64,000 nucleotides of DNA from Candidatus Riflebacteria bacterium HGW-Riflebacteria-1. Lineage in GTDB: Bacteria > Muiribacteriota > Ozemobacteria > Ozemobacterales > Ozemobacteraceae. Of the stretch, positions 7,827 to 16,480 are shown one piece after another. Where the stretch lies: NCBI GenBank assembly GCA_002839445.1, contig PGYB01000001.1, positions 218,735 through 282,734 of the forward strand. Direction: 5' to 3'. A program made the position numbers and the translations under genes. How positions within the stretch are numbered: the first letter of the stretch is position 1; each line of letters opens with the position of its first letter. The notes under the pieces are model-generated. The model was not told where the DNA came from. It ran no database searches and was given only the letters and a program-made list of their open reading frames with translations.

Positions 7827-9098
7827 ATGAAAAATAGAATCTTGAAACAATCAGGCATCACACTCCTGACCGTCCTGCTACTCGGAATGTTCAGCACCGT
7901 TCTGTTTGCAGAAAAGCTGCAGTACGAACTTGAAATGGCCCGCATGAAATACGAGCGACTGTACAAACAGTATGTCGACTCGCTCAACAATACTGTCACC
8001 GGCACCAAATCTTCTCTTGCCGAAGAGGTTGCCGCGGCCAAGCGCCAGTATGAAACAGTAAAAAAGCGCTTTGAAATCTCGCAGTCAACCAAAGACAGTG
8101 TCAAAAAAGCTGCTGATCAGGTTAAAGAAACTGTCGAAAAGGTTTTTTCAAGCGGAAGCAGCGAAGCATCTGCTCCAGTGGCCGAAAGCAGCAAGACACT
8201 CCCCGGTTACGACGGGCAGAAAATCAGCATAGATGGCGATAATTACTGTGGCCAGTTTGCCATGACTTCGGCATTCCATGGCATGGGTATCCCGCATGAC
8301 CCACAAACAGCCTACAAAACGACTAACCCGGCCGGCATTTTCACCTCTCCACCGGCCATAGTTGAATATCTCAACATGAACGGCGTCGATGCCATACAGC
8401 GTCATAACGCCTCGCTTAACGACCTGACGGCAAAAATTGATGCCGGGCTACCGGTAATTGTGCTGGTAAATTCCGGCAGCGGAACTCCGCACTGGGTAAC
8501 CATTTACGGCTATACTACCGACAGCAGTGGCAACGTTACCGGTGTTAAGATGCGTGACTCTTACTGGGGCACCAGCAGTGGTCACACCATGGATATCGAA
8601 AAATTCAAAGCAGCCTGGAGCGACCCGGTCGGCAATAAACTGCCAAACAGCCTCCTTGGCTACTCAAACCTGATGATCGACATCAAAGGGTCACGAACAG
8701 CGGCACAGTCACCAGCAGCTTTCAACTTTAATTTCAACACAGCTGCCGAAGATAACATGGCAGGCGGCGTTAATGATGTCGTAACCGGGTTTAAGCGCAT
8801 AGCACCGATGCAGCTGGCCGGCGGTATTGTCAAATGCGTTCTCGGAATTCCCGGCACCGTTGTCAGCGTAGCTGGCAAGGGCATCAGCATAGGCGGCGAC
8901 AAAATCATCGACTGGGGCAAAGCAAAGCTTAACAACGGCGGTTTCGGCAACACTCTTCTTGGTGGCAGCGCGGTTGTAGCTGGCAGTGTGACCAAGGCCG
9001 CCGGCTGGGTAGCCAAGGCTTCCGGCAATCTGCTCTCAAGCGTTGCCTGCGTAGCTGGTAACTTTACCAAAAAACTCGGTTACGTTTTCGCACGTTGA
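7827..9098 (+). CDS. Exported C39-like papain-fold protein with Gly-rich tail
   Basis: A 423-aa exported protein. After the signal peptide comes a charged coiled coil (about 30-105), a Ser/Ala linker, and a C39-like papain-fold domain (about 130-280). The likely catalytic triad is Cys141 in DNYCGQFAM, His222 in PHWVTIYGY and Asp244 in MRDSYWGT. The last 120 residues are an unusual hydrophobic Gly/Ala/Val-rich stretch of repeated amphipathic segments (VSVAGKGISIGGDK, GGSAVVAGSVTKAAGW and similar). GGAGG (7817-7821) five bases before the second ATG sets the start; the first ATG, at 7815, overlaps that site. Cleavage target is unknown. The fold call is solid; the role of the tail is open. Confidence 0.78.
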   Translation: MKNRILKQSGITLLTVLLLGMFSTVLFAEKLQYELEMARMKYERLYKQYVDSLNNTVTGTKSSLAEEVAAAKRQYETVKKRFEISQSTKDSVKKAADQVKETVEKVFSSGSSEASAPVAESSKTLPGYDGQKISIDGDNYCGQFAMTSAFHGMGIPHDPQTAYKTTNPAGIFTSPPAIVEYLNMNGVDAIQRHNASLNDLTAKIDAGLPVIVLVNSGSGTPHWVTIYGYTTDSSGNVTGVKMRDSYWGTSSGHTMDIEKFKAAWSDPVGNKLPNSLLGYSNLMIDIKGSRTAAQSPAAFNFNFNTAAEDNMAGGVNDVVTGFKRIAPMQLAGGIVKCVLGIPGTVVSVAGKGISIGGDKIIDWGKAKLNNGGFGNTLLGGSAVVAGSVTKAAGWVAKASGNLLSSVACVAGNFTKKLGYVFAR

Positions 9099-9121
9099 AA
9101 AACTAGAACAAGCTTTCTCAC

Positions 9122-9160
9122 AGAAAGGCCGGGGCCAATGCCCTGGCCTTTCTCTTTTTA
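9122..9160 (+). terminator. Rho-independent terminator
   Basis: Hairpin with arms AGAAAGGCC and GGCCTTTCT around an inner GGG/CCC stem, followed by a T-rich tail, just after the C39-like gene. Confidence 0.85.
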
Positions 9161-9227
9161 GGCCAGAGCGGTTGTTATTAAATCTCGTTTCAATTAGTAT
9201 GATAAAAAATTCTGAAAGGTTGCAATA

Positions 9228-11717
9228 ATGGGAAAAAACAAACTGACCAGGCTGCTGATGTGTCTGTTGGTGTTTTCTCTCTCAGCAGTGAATCACATTA
9301 TGGCCCAACAAGGTTACCGAGTTCCTGACAAACAGGTGGTAAGAATCGTCGACAAGCCCAACCCGCCGCAGTTCACCGTCAACCCGCAGGGCAAAACTGC
9401 GCTGCTTGTTGAATCAACAACTCAGCTCAGCCTCGAAGACCTCGCCGAACCTCAGGCAAAGCTCGCCGGAATGAGAATTCTCACGCGCTACAACATTCCC
9501 AAACGCAGCTATTTCGTGCAATCGATACAGATGCTCGACCTCGAAACCGGAAAAACCACGCCAATAAAGCTCCTCGAAGGCAGAAAATTCGGGCACCCTA
9601 CCTGGTCGCCCGATGGCAAGCTTTTCGCCGCCGCTCTTTATCAAAAAGGTGGCTCAGAAGTCTGGGTTTTCGATCCATTCAAGGGAACCAGCAAACGCCT
9701 GTCGCCGCCCCGCCTCAATCCGGTTCTGCTGAGCCCGTTCTGGTGGAGTCGCGACAGCAAAACCCTCTATGTGCCGCTTTGGCCAGAGAAGCGTGGTAAC
9801 CCGCCAGAACCTCCGTTGTTACCCGAAACCCCTGAAATCCAGGAAACCAGCGGGCGGGTCTCACAGGTGCGTACCTTTCAGGATCTCATTCAGACCGACC
9901 ATGACGAGCGCTTGTTCGACTATTACGCAACCGCGCAGATTTATCGTTACAACGTCGCGACCGGAAAAGGGTCCAAGGTTGGCGCACCGGAACTGATAAC
10001 CAGCTTTAACAGCTCTCCAGATGAAAAATACTATCTGGTAAAAATTCTCGAACGCCCATTTTCACGAACAGTCACCGCCGGGCGCTTTGCTCACCGTTAT
10101 GAACTCTGGGATCTCAATGGCCGCCACATTAAAACACTCGCCCAACAACCAGCCGGAGAAGATATTCCGATAGAAGGTGTTATCGAAGGCATGCGCTCGC
10201 CTTTCTGGCAAAGACTGCAGCCGGCTACATTATGCTGGATCGAAGCTCTTGACGGCGGCGACCCGAATCGCAACGCCGATTTTCGCGATGTATTGAAAGC
10301 GCACGAAGCACCGTTTACCGACGGACCACGCGAAGTTATCAGATTACCGATGCGCTATTCCGGGCTAGACCAGCTTAACAAGCCAAACATGGCAATAATC
10401 TGGGATTACGACCGTGACACCAAGTGGGTTAAAGCCCGCATTATCGATATGGGTGGCAGCAATGTCGCGTCAGAGTGTCACACTCTGTTTTCGCGAAATT
10501 ACTATGACCAGTATAACGACGAAGGCACTCTGATTTACCGCACCAGCAGCTCAGGAGAATCGCTCGCGATTCTCGAAGACGAAAAATGGGTTTATCTTGA
10601 TGGCAAAGGTGCCACGCCAGATGGTTTACGCCCGTTCATCAGGCGCTACAACCTGTTCAGCGGTGAAAAGCATGACATACTGGTTTCTGGCGCAGAAGCA
10701 TTTGAAAGCCTTGTCGATTTTGCTGACAACGACCTTAAGAGCATCATTACCGGGCGCGAAGACGTCGAGACGCCCCGCAATTATTTTATTCGCAGCATCA
10801 GCAACCAGGGAACCGGCGAACCCAGAGCGTTAACCTTCTTTGAACCACCGGCGCCTGAACTGGCCAATGTTAAGAAAGAGCTGGTTAAATACGAACGCGA
10901 TGACGGCGTGCCACTCTCAGGAACCCTCTATTACCCGCTGAACTACAAGCCGGGTAGGCGCTACCCCGCTATCGTCTGGGCATACCCACGCGAATACACA
11001 GACATAAGCACTGCCGGGCAGGTGCGAAGCGCTACCAATCTATACGCGCGGATCAGCGGCACTTCGATTCTATTCTTTCTGCTGCGGGGTTATGCTGTGC
11101 TCGACAACGCGACAATACCGGTAGTTGGCGACCCGCTGACCGCCAACAACACCTTTGTCGAGCAAATCAGTGCCGGCGCCAGAGCAGCTGTCGACAAGCT
11201 CGTCGAACTCGGAGTAGCCGACCGCGACCGTATCGGCATTGCCGGTCATTCTTACGGGGCATTCATGGTCGCCAACCTGCTGGCGCACACCGACCTGTTC
11301 GCCGCCGGAATCGCGCGCAGCGGCGCCTACAACCGCACACTGACGCCGTTCGGCTTTCAGGGCGAACGCCGCACTTTCTGGGAAGCACGTGATATTTACA
11401 CCCAGATGTCTGCCTTTACCCATGCCGACAAGATCAAAAAACCGATTCTGCTGCTGCACGGCGCCGACGATCCGAACCCGGGCACCTTTCCGATTCAGAG
11501 CCAGCGCATGTTTGGCGCGATAAAAGGGCATGGCGGCACCGCGAGACTGGTCGTGCTGCCGTTCGAAGGGCACAGTTATGAAGCGCGTGAATCAATTCTG
11601 CACGCTCTCGTCGAAATGTTCGAGTGGTTCGACACGCACGTCAAACACCGTGGCCGCAACCTCAAGCGCAAACAGCCAAAAGAAGCCCCACTCGAACCAG
11701 TAACTATCGCCGACTGA
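9228..11717 (+). CDS. S9-family prolyl oligopeptidase, glutamyl-endopeptidase (CGEP) type
   Basis: An 829-aa exported serine peptidase with a signal peptide (about 1-27), an N-terminal beta-propeller (to about 540) and a C-terminal alpha/beta-hydrolase domain. The triad is Ser675 in GHSYGAFM, Asp748 in HGADDPNPGTF and His782 in EGHSYEARES. Long stretches such as AGEDIPIEGV, GMRSPFWQ, the GGDPN region, RSGAYNRTLTPFGFQ and KGHGGTARLVVLPFEGHSY are what I recall of plant chloroplast glutamyl endopeptidase (CGEP), more than of classical DPP-IV or acylaminoacyl peptidases. It probably degrades peptides in the periplasm, cutting after acidic residues; specificity is inference. AAAGG precedes the start. 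It converges on the RAYT gene 33 bases downstream. Confidence 0.88.
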   Translation: MGKNKLTRLLMCLLVFSLSAVNHIMAQQGYRVPDKQVVRIVDKPNPPQFTVNPQGKTALLVESTTQLSLEDLAEPQAKLAGMRILTRYNIPKRSYFVQSIQMLDLETGKTTPIKLLEGRKFGHPTWSPDGKLFAAALYQKGGSEVWVFDPFKGTSKRLSPPRLNPVLLSPFWWSRDSKTLYVPLWPEKRGNPPEPPLLPETPEIQETSGRVSQVRTFQDLIQTDHDERLFDYYATAQIYRYNVATGKGSKVGAPELITSFNSSPDEKYYLVKILERPFSRTVTAGRFAHRYELWDLNGRHIKTLAQQPAGEDIPIEGVIEGMRSPFWQRLQPATLCWIEALDGGDPNRNADFRDVLKAHEAPFTDGPREVIRLPMRYSGLDQLNKPNMAIIWDYDRDTKWVKARIIDMGGSNVASECHTLFSRNYYDQYNDEGTLIYRTSSSGESLAILEDEKWVYLDGKGATPDGLRPFIRRYNLFSGEKHDILVSGAEAFESLVDFADNDLKSIITGREDVETPRNYFIRSISNQGTGEPRALTFFEPPAPELANVKKELVKYERDDGVPLSGTLYYPLNYKPGRRYPAIVWAYPREYTDISTAGQVRSATNLYARISGTSILFFLLRGYAVLDNATIPVVGDPLTANNTFVEQISAGARAAVDKLVELGVADRDRIGIAGHSYGAFMVANLLAHTDLFAAGIARSGAYNRTLTPFGFQGERRTFWEARDIYTQMSAFTHADKIKKPILLLHGADDPNPGTFPIQSQRMFGAIKGHGGTARLVVLPFEGHSYEARESILHALVEMFEWFDTHVKHRGRNLKRKQPKEAPLEPVTIAD

Positions 11718-11749
11718 AAATTTCCATCTGCGAGCAAAGCCGTCTGATC

Positions 11750-12343
11750 TCATCGTCTAAAACATTTGTCACAATAATCATCCTTGTCCCAGTGTTTCGG
11801 ATTATTCTTGATATATTCGCAAATCCGCTGCAACGATTCATTGTCACGAATGATCACATCATAATAGGATTTTTGCCATTTGAATTGTTCATTGCCGGCG
11901 CGATGAATCAATTTTGACGACGTTGTTTTAAATGCGCCAATCAATTCCGGAATTGGTTTGATTTTTCCGTCCCGTTGGGAACGGTCGATACAATTCCCCC
12001 GTAGGGAACGGTTGTTACAATTCCCCCGTAGGGAACGGTCGTTACAATTCCCCTGTAGCAGGGAACGGTCGCGACCGTTCCCTACGGATGCGGTAATCCA
12101 TATTATGCCGTGAAAATGGTTGGGCATGACACAATATTCATCGATCTGTAAATAATCGTATTGATCAAACAACCATTTCCATTGTTGTTCCACGATCAAA
12201 CCGTATTCATTCAATTGCATCACGTCGCCTGCAATAATGCCAAATTCATTTTTGCGGCCATGGACGCAGATCGTTATAAAATACGCGCCGGATGTTGCAT
12301 AATCGTATCCGGCCAACCGTAACAACTTCCGCTCACGAATCAC
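11750..12343 (-). CDS. REP-associated tyrosine transposase (RAYT, Y1/HUH)
   Basis: A 197-aa single-strand DNA transposase of the TnpA-REP class. HUH motif HFH (76-78) lies in YCVMPNHFHGIIW, and the catalytic Tyr is one of Y160/Y161 in FKWQKSYYDVIIRDNES, followed by the conserved NPKHW. Between them, residues about 88-125 are a tandem nine-residue repeat (RGNCNDRSL-like) encoded by 27-bp DNA units, and the upstream end of the repeat contains a 22-bp palindrome. The start is GTG with AGGT before it. It lies 34 bases after the zincin lipoprotein gene on the same strand. No insertion sequence ends are obvious, consistent with RAYTs being single-copy domesticated genes. Confidence 0.9.
   Translation of the reverse strand: MIRERKLLRLAGYDYATSGAYFITICVHGRKNEFGIIAGDVMQLNEYGLIVEQQWKWLFDQYDYLQIDEYCVMPNHFHGIIWITASVGNGRDRSLLQGNCNDRSLRGNCNNRSLRGNCIDRSQRDGKIKPIPELIGAFKTTSSKLIHRAGNEQFKWQKSYYDVIIRDNESLQRICEYIKNNPKHWDKDDYCDKCFRR
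11974..12085. repeat. 27-bp tandem repeats plus 22-bp palindrome inside the RAYT gene
   Basis: Three 27-bp units (11974-12000, 12001-12027, 12028-12054) share the cores GGGAACGGT and ACAATTCCCC and keep the reading frame. A fourth, partial unit (from 12055, with three extra bases) runs into a perfect 22-bp palindrome at 12061-12082 made of GGGAACGGTCG and its reverse complement. The flanking bases GTAG and CTAC extend the hairpin past a two-base bulge. Confidence 0.92.
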
Positions 12344-12377
12344 GTTTCAACCTGATTTTTGCCGATCCTTGGCACGC

Positions 12378-14084
12378 CTACGGGTTTGGCAAACGCATGA
12401 GCAGAATGTCAACCGGCAGATTTTCGTATGATTCGATTCTGAACTGAAACTCTTCGCCACCGCCAAAAGATGCGGGCTGCTTGAGAAGATAGTAGGCAGT
12501 ACCCATAGCAGGAACGCTGAGAGAAATCGGCGTGGATCCAAGGGTGACAACTTGCTCTGCGAGGTCGAGATTGACGGGCTTGGTAAATTTATAGCTTTTG
12601 TCTACCGTGCTGACACTGGTCAAACCTTCTTTTCTGAGGCTTTCGTTGATAACGGCAAGCGAAAATCCCTTCGCCAGTTCGGCAATAGTCTTCCCGTATA
12701 CCGCTTCAATATTGCTGATTCCGGTTGAGGTGCTTTGATTCATGGCCTTGATTTTCTCGGCGCCATACTGCTCGAAAAGATAATAATTAAACAGGCCCTT
12801 TTGCCCATAATGCCCCAGCACGCCGGCCCAGCTTGTTAAGCCATAACCGTGTGGCGAGCTTTTTGCCCATGAATCAAAGCGAGCTTCGTAAACCGAGTCT
12901 TGCCCTCGGGCAAGGCGGTAACGCGCCTCTGAACCAACCGAAAGGCTCTCATCAAGCCACATGGCTTCGAGATACGAGTCTTCATTTGCATTGAAATTAC
13001 TGTCGTCAGGAAACCTGAAAATATCGTTCGGAAAAATTTTGGCCGAAAAGTTGATCGCGTGCTGCATTTCGTGGGCAATGGTCTCCCGCGAGTCCATGCG
13101 CCATTTTTCGCCGGTCGATGTGCTGTTTGCAAGTGCATGAGGAGTCCAGATGCCTATCATATCGCGTTGATTAGAGTAATCTTTGTAACCATCCTTGGTC
13201 GGGTTCATGTGCAAGGTGTTAAAAAGGCCGGCAAAGCCAACACTCGGGTATACCGGCGAAAACACAATAGAAAGACGACCGTCGCCATCGATATCATATA
13301 CTTTGCCGTATTGCCCGTTCATAAGCGGGTAAATGTAGTTTTCGAACTCAGTTACCATGTGATTGAGGTCGTCTTCGGTAATGGCGTATTGCCCTTCAAC
13401 TGCACTCAGACCGCCTACAGGGTAAGGATTCTGGTCAACAAAAATCTTGCAGTGATCAGTCATGCGCACCAGTTTACAGCTGCGCTCCTGGTAGGCCTGG
13501 GTAAACATATACGAAACAATTATGTTCAGCTTAACAATATCGCCGAGTTTTTCGCCAGAATGATCACTGGCGCGCAGGCTGCGGTTCTGGCGCAGGCCGG
13601 CAGCAGCACCGGCATTGCGCAGGCTGGCGACAAAGTCGCGGCGCATTTTTTCTTCGAACGGCAGCTGCCGCATTCTAGCCTCATCAAGAGCACTGCTCTG
13701 TGGTATTGTCGAACGCTGCGAAGCGCGCAACGCCTCTTCTTTGGCCTGAGCCAGCAATGAGCCCGACAACACGTAAGATTCAGGCCGCAAATTTATCGGT
13801 TGTGAATTAGCAGAAGTGTTTACCACTACCAGGGCGTAGTTAACGGCTGTGCCACTTTCAACTGGCAGCTTAATCGAAACATTGGCTGAGCTTGAGTTGT
13901 ATGAGTAAACTGAGGCTGGCGTATTAAGTGTATTAAGGGTGTTTGGTGCCAGCACCGAAGTTTGTGAGTAGTCGGTTCCGGGTGCGGACGGGTTTCCGCC
14001 ACCACCGCCACCACATCCCACGGTCATGATTATTAAAAATACCGCGATCAGAACGGTGAATAACTGAGCAAATCTGTTAAGCAT
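12378..14084 (-). CDS. Lipoprotein zinc metallopeptidase, M30 (hyicolysin)-like
   Basis: A 568-aa predicted lipoprotein: the hydrophobic stretch ends in a lipobox at Cys24 (IIMTVGC) followed by six Gly. Residues about 60-110 look like a beta-sandwich pre-peptidase domain, and a charged helical region follows. The peptidase domain carries HEMQH (338-342, in RETIAHEMQHAINF) and WLDESLS about 36 residues later, supplying the third zinc ligand as in M30 hyicolysin-type enzymes. VYDIDGDGRLSIVF is a calcium-loop-like signature also typical of that family. The chosen start at 14084 begins the lipoprotein signal. An ORF extension of 36 codons upstream has no support. Substrate is unknown. The RAYT gene follows 34 bases downstream. 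Confidence 0.8.
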   Translation of the reverse strand: MLNRFAQLFTVLIAVFLIIMTVGCGGGGGGNPSAPGTDYSQTSVLAPNTLNTLNTPASVYSYNSSSANVSIKLPVESGTAVNYALVVVNTSANSQPINLRPESYVLSGSLLAQAKEEALRASQRSTIPQSSALDEARMRQLPFEEKMRRDFVASLRNAGAAAGLRQNRSLRASDHSGEKLGDIVKLNIIVSYMFTQAYQERSCKLVRMTDHCKIFVDQNPYPVGGLSAVEGQYAITEDDLNHMVTEFENYIYPLMNGQYGKVYDIDGDGRLSIVFSPVYPSVGFAGLFNTLHMNPTKDGYKDYSNQRDMIGIWTPHALANSTSTGEKWRMDSRETIAHEMQHAINFSAKIFPNDIFRFPDDSNFNANEDSYLEAMWLDESLSVGSEARYRLARGQDSVYEARFDSWAKSSPHGYGLTSWAGVLGHYGQKGLFNYYLFEQYGAEKIKAMNQSTSTGISNIEAVYGKTIAELAKGFSLAVINESLRKEGLTSVSTVDKSYKFTKPVNLDLAEQVVTLGSTPISLSVPAMGTAYYLLKQPASFGGGEEFQFRIESYENLPVDILLMRLPNP

Positions 14085-14122
14085 ATATTTGTACAACCTT
14101 GTGGCTAAATTCTTAGAATAAT

Positions 14123-14140
14123 ATATGCGGAATCGCATAT
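14123..14140. promoter_or_regulatory. Inverted repeat upstream of the M30-like gene
   Basis: ATATGCG and CGCATAT separated by four bases, about 40-55 bases before the start of the M30-like gene, where a promoter would lie. It could be an operator, or a chance AT-rich palindrome. Confidence 0.3.
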
Positions 14141-14195
14141 TGTTCCAGCATTTTATCATACTTTGTCTTACCTGACAATTTTGATTAAGCACCGA

Positions 14196-14586
14196 CAGTA
14201 ATAATCCATTTGCCTATTCATGAGGACTTTGCTAGATATTTCGTTTGGAATATTTCTCGGACAAGCTAATCATGATAATCATACAGGCTCTTTTGAAGAG
14301 TTATCCACAGATTAAAGGATTATCGCAGATTATTCAGGAGCTTTTAGATGTTTTTTTTACATTCATCCTAAAACCATCTGCGAAATCTGCGAAAATCACC
14401 CGGGCGCTTCGCCCCGGGGTCCCTGCGGGATAGGGCTGCTCTAACGGCTGCAGTCATAAGAGCAGCCTGATTCTGATACGCCCAAGTATCACTCAAGCAT
14501 CCTGTGGGCGACTTTGAAAAAATGCATGGATAGAGTAAAGCGAAATACCTCAGAACTCTCTTCAGCAATCAAATGGATTATTACTG
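14196..14586 (+). mobile_element. MITE-like repeat, copy A, with perfect 17-bp inverted ends
   Basis: This fills the 582-base gap between the M30-like gene and the acyl-CoA ligase. It begins with CAGTAATAATCCATTTG (14196-14212) and ends with its exact reverse complement (14570-14586). The interior aligns to the reverse complement of 45122-45398 almost throughout, with long identical runs around CAGGCTCTTTTGAAGAGTTA and GGATTATCGCAGATTATTC. Copy A carries about 121 extra bases (14396-14516) absent from copy B. It has no coding capacity, so it would be non-autonomous. No clear target-site duplication was found. Confidence 0.85.
14396..14516. other. Structured insertion inside MITE copy A
   Basis: About 121 bases present only in copy A. 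Three potential stems follow one another: CCCGGGCG with CGCCCCGGG, GGCTGCTCT (14434-14442) with AGAGCAGCC (14459-14467), and CGCCCA with TGGGCG. It is GC-richer than the host repeat. It has no ORF. Confidence 0.6.
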
Positions 14587-14666
14587 AAATTTGCATTGCC
14601 CTCTTACGGCATACCCTAAAATATGCTAAAAATATCGCATAAAAAAATACAGGCAGGAGACCACAA

Positions 14667-16280
14667 ATGGGCAGCAAAAACTGGTTGAAAATGTATGACG
14701 CAGTAGTACCCCATGAGATTACTGGTGAAATCCCCTCTCTGGTCAATTTTATTGACTCGGCGGCCACACGTTACGCCGACCTGATAGCTTTGGTCGATGG
14801 CGAGAAGCGGACTACCTACCGCGAATTCGTGCAGCAGACCGGAGTGATTGCCGGCAACCTTCGCATTCAGGGCATCGAAAAGCAGGATCGCATCGCGATT
14901 TTTCTGCCAAACCGGTCTGAGACCATACTTTCGTTCTGGGGTGTAATCAGAAGCGGTGCGATTGGAGTCATGACCAACCCCCTTTACATGGAATCTGAAC
15001 TTGTTCACCAGTTCAACGACTCTGGCGCGCGTTTTCTCATCACCAGCGAACAGCTCTGGGCTAAAGTGGCTCCGATTATGGGTAACACCCGTCTTGAAAA
15101 GGCATTTATCATAACCGATACCGGCGAGCAGCTTGCACAGATTGTTGACAATCAACGCGTATATTCATGGGAAACTCTTCAACAGAGCAACGCCGGCTAC
15201 AGCTGTAGCAACATCAACCCGCGTGAGGATCTCGCGCTGCTTCAGTATACCGGCGGCACCACCGGGGTTTCCAAGGGCTGTATGCTCACACACGCCAATC
15301 TCGCCGCTAATGCTCTGCAGAGCGAAAAAATGTTTCACGTGCTGCAGCCCGGCGTAGAAACATTCGTCGGGGTTCTACCCTATTTTCACATTTACGGCCT
15401 TACGGTAACCATCATTCTGCCGGTTCTGATGGGCGGCACTATGCTGCCACTGCAGCGCTTTACGCCCAAAGCTCTGCTGACCATTATCGAAACAGAAAAA
15501 GTCACCTGCATGGCTTCTGCGCCTTCGATTTTCAATGCCTGCCTGAGTCAGAAAGACATCGACAACTATGACCTGTCAACTCTCAAACTTATCATATCTG
15601 GTTCAGCGCCTTTGCCGGTAAGCCAGATGGAGCTGTTCGAGCAAAAAACCGGCGCCAGAATAGTTGAAGGCTATGGTCTCAGCGAAACCTCGCCAGTCAC
15701 CCATTTCAACCCGATTACTGGCAATCGCAAGCCTGGCTCGATCGGCCTGCCGCTACCTTCTACCGAAGCGAAGATTGTCGATGTCGAGTATGGAACTCGC
15801 GAAATGCCAGACGGCGAACACGGCGAAATAGTTATTCGCGGCCCGCAGGTCATGAAGGGTTATTATCAGCAACCCGGACAAACAGACATGGTGCTGCGCG
15901 ACGGCTGGATCTACACCGGTGATATCGGCTACCGCGACGTCGAGGGCTATTTTTATGTCACCGACCGCAAAAAAGATCTGATCATCAGCGGTGGTTACAA
16001 CATCTACCCGCGCGAAGTCGAAGAGATTCTCTTCAAATACCCCAAGATCAAAGAAGCAGTAGTGGTCGGCATGCAGCACCCTACCCGTGGCGAAACGCCA
16101 AAGGCTTTCGTCGTTCCAGTCGAAGGCGAAACCATCGACCGCAAGGATATCATAGACTTCTGTCGCAAAAACATGGCTAATTACAAGGTTCCGCGCGATA
16201 TCGAGTTTCGGGACAACCTTCCCAAATCAGCTGTTGGAAAAGTATTACGCCGCCTCCTGCGCGACGAGACCCGCGCCTGA
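14667..16280 (+). CDS. Long-chain fatty-acid--CoA ligase / AMP-dependent synthetase
   Basis: A 537-aa adenylate-forming enzyme that activates a carboxylic acid with ATP and joins it to CoA. The ATP-binding P-loop is YTGGTTGVSKGC, followed by the aromatic-rich YFHIYGLTV, the A5 motif YGLSETSP, and the A7/A8 run GWIYTGDIGYRDVEGYFYVTD with RKKDLIISGGYNIYPREVEE. The catalytic lysine near the C-terminus is in SAVGKVLRR. These match FadD-type acyl-CoA ligases; chain length is not readable. AGGAG lies before the ATG. A terminator hairpin follows. Confidence 0.92.
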   Translation: MGSKNWLKMYDAVVPHEITGEIPSLVNFIDSAATRYADLIALVDGEKRTTYREFVQQTGVIAGNLRIQGIEKQDRIAIFLPNRSETILSFWGVIRSGAIGVMTNPLYMESELVHQFNDSGARFLITSEQLWAKVAPIMGNTRLEKAFIITDTGEQLAQIVDNQRVYSWETLQQSNAGYSCSNINPREDLALLQYTGGTTGVSKGCMLTHANLAANALQSEKMFHVLQPGVETFVGVLPYFHIYGLTVTIILPVLMGGTMLPLQRFTPKALLTIIETEKVTCMASAPSIFNACLSQKDIDNYDLSTLKLIISGSAPLPVSQMELFEQKTGARIVEGYGLSETSPVTHFNPITGNRKPGSIGLPLPSTEAKIVDVEYGTREMPDGEHGEIVIRGPQVMKGYYQQPGQTDMVLRDGWIYTGDIGYRDVEGYFYVTDRKKDLIISGGYNIYPREVEEILFKYPKIKEAVVVGMQHPTRGETPKAFVVPVEGETIDRKDIIDFCRKNMANYKVPRDIEFRDNLPKSAVGKVLRRLLRDETRA

Positions 16281-16288
16281 ACCATCTA

Positions 16289-16355
16289 AGCCCGTTGTCA
16301 CAACTTAGCAGACAACTTCAATTTCAGGCATACTGCGTTTAGCGGGCTATTTTTA
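16289..16355 (+). terminator. Probable terminator after the acyl-CoA ligase
   Basis: Outer stem AGCCCG/CGGGCT with an inner stem GTTGTC/GACAAC, then ATTTTTA. The loop is long, so confidence is moderate. Confidence 0.5.
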
Positions 16356-16480
16356 GACTCATTTTTGCCGGCTGAACCATGTAATTCAAGTTTAAAAACG
16401 TAACAAACAAACACAAAATCATGCTTTTGTGACGCAGTTACAGATTGACAATCACAACGCCGCGGTTTAGCCTTGCGGGT

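Noticed and set aside
11974..12085. Possible CRISPR array in the 27-bp repeats
   Set aside because: The units abut with no spacers, stay in frame in the RAYT gene, and end in a palindrome. No cas gene is near.
13059..13760. A 233-codon plus-strand frame
   Set aside because: It is antisense to the M30-like lipoprotein gene, whose motifs are clear, and has no motif or ribosome site of its own.
14434..14467. Terminator or riboswitch reading of the 9-bp stem upstream of the acyl-CoA ligase
   Set aside because: No T run follows, no aptamer class was recognised, and the stem belongs to the block inserted in the mobile repeat.
16445..16480. TTG start for the first ABC exporter gene
   Set aside because: The TTG is part of a TTGACA box and has no Shine-Dalgarno. 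The ATG at 16481 starts a normal N-terminus.
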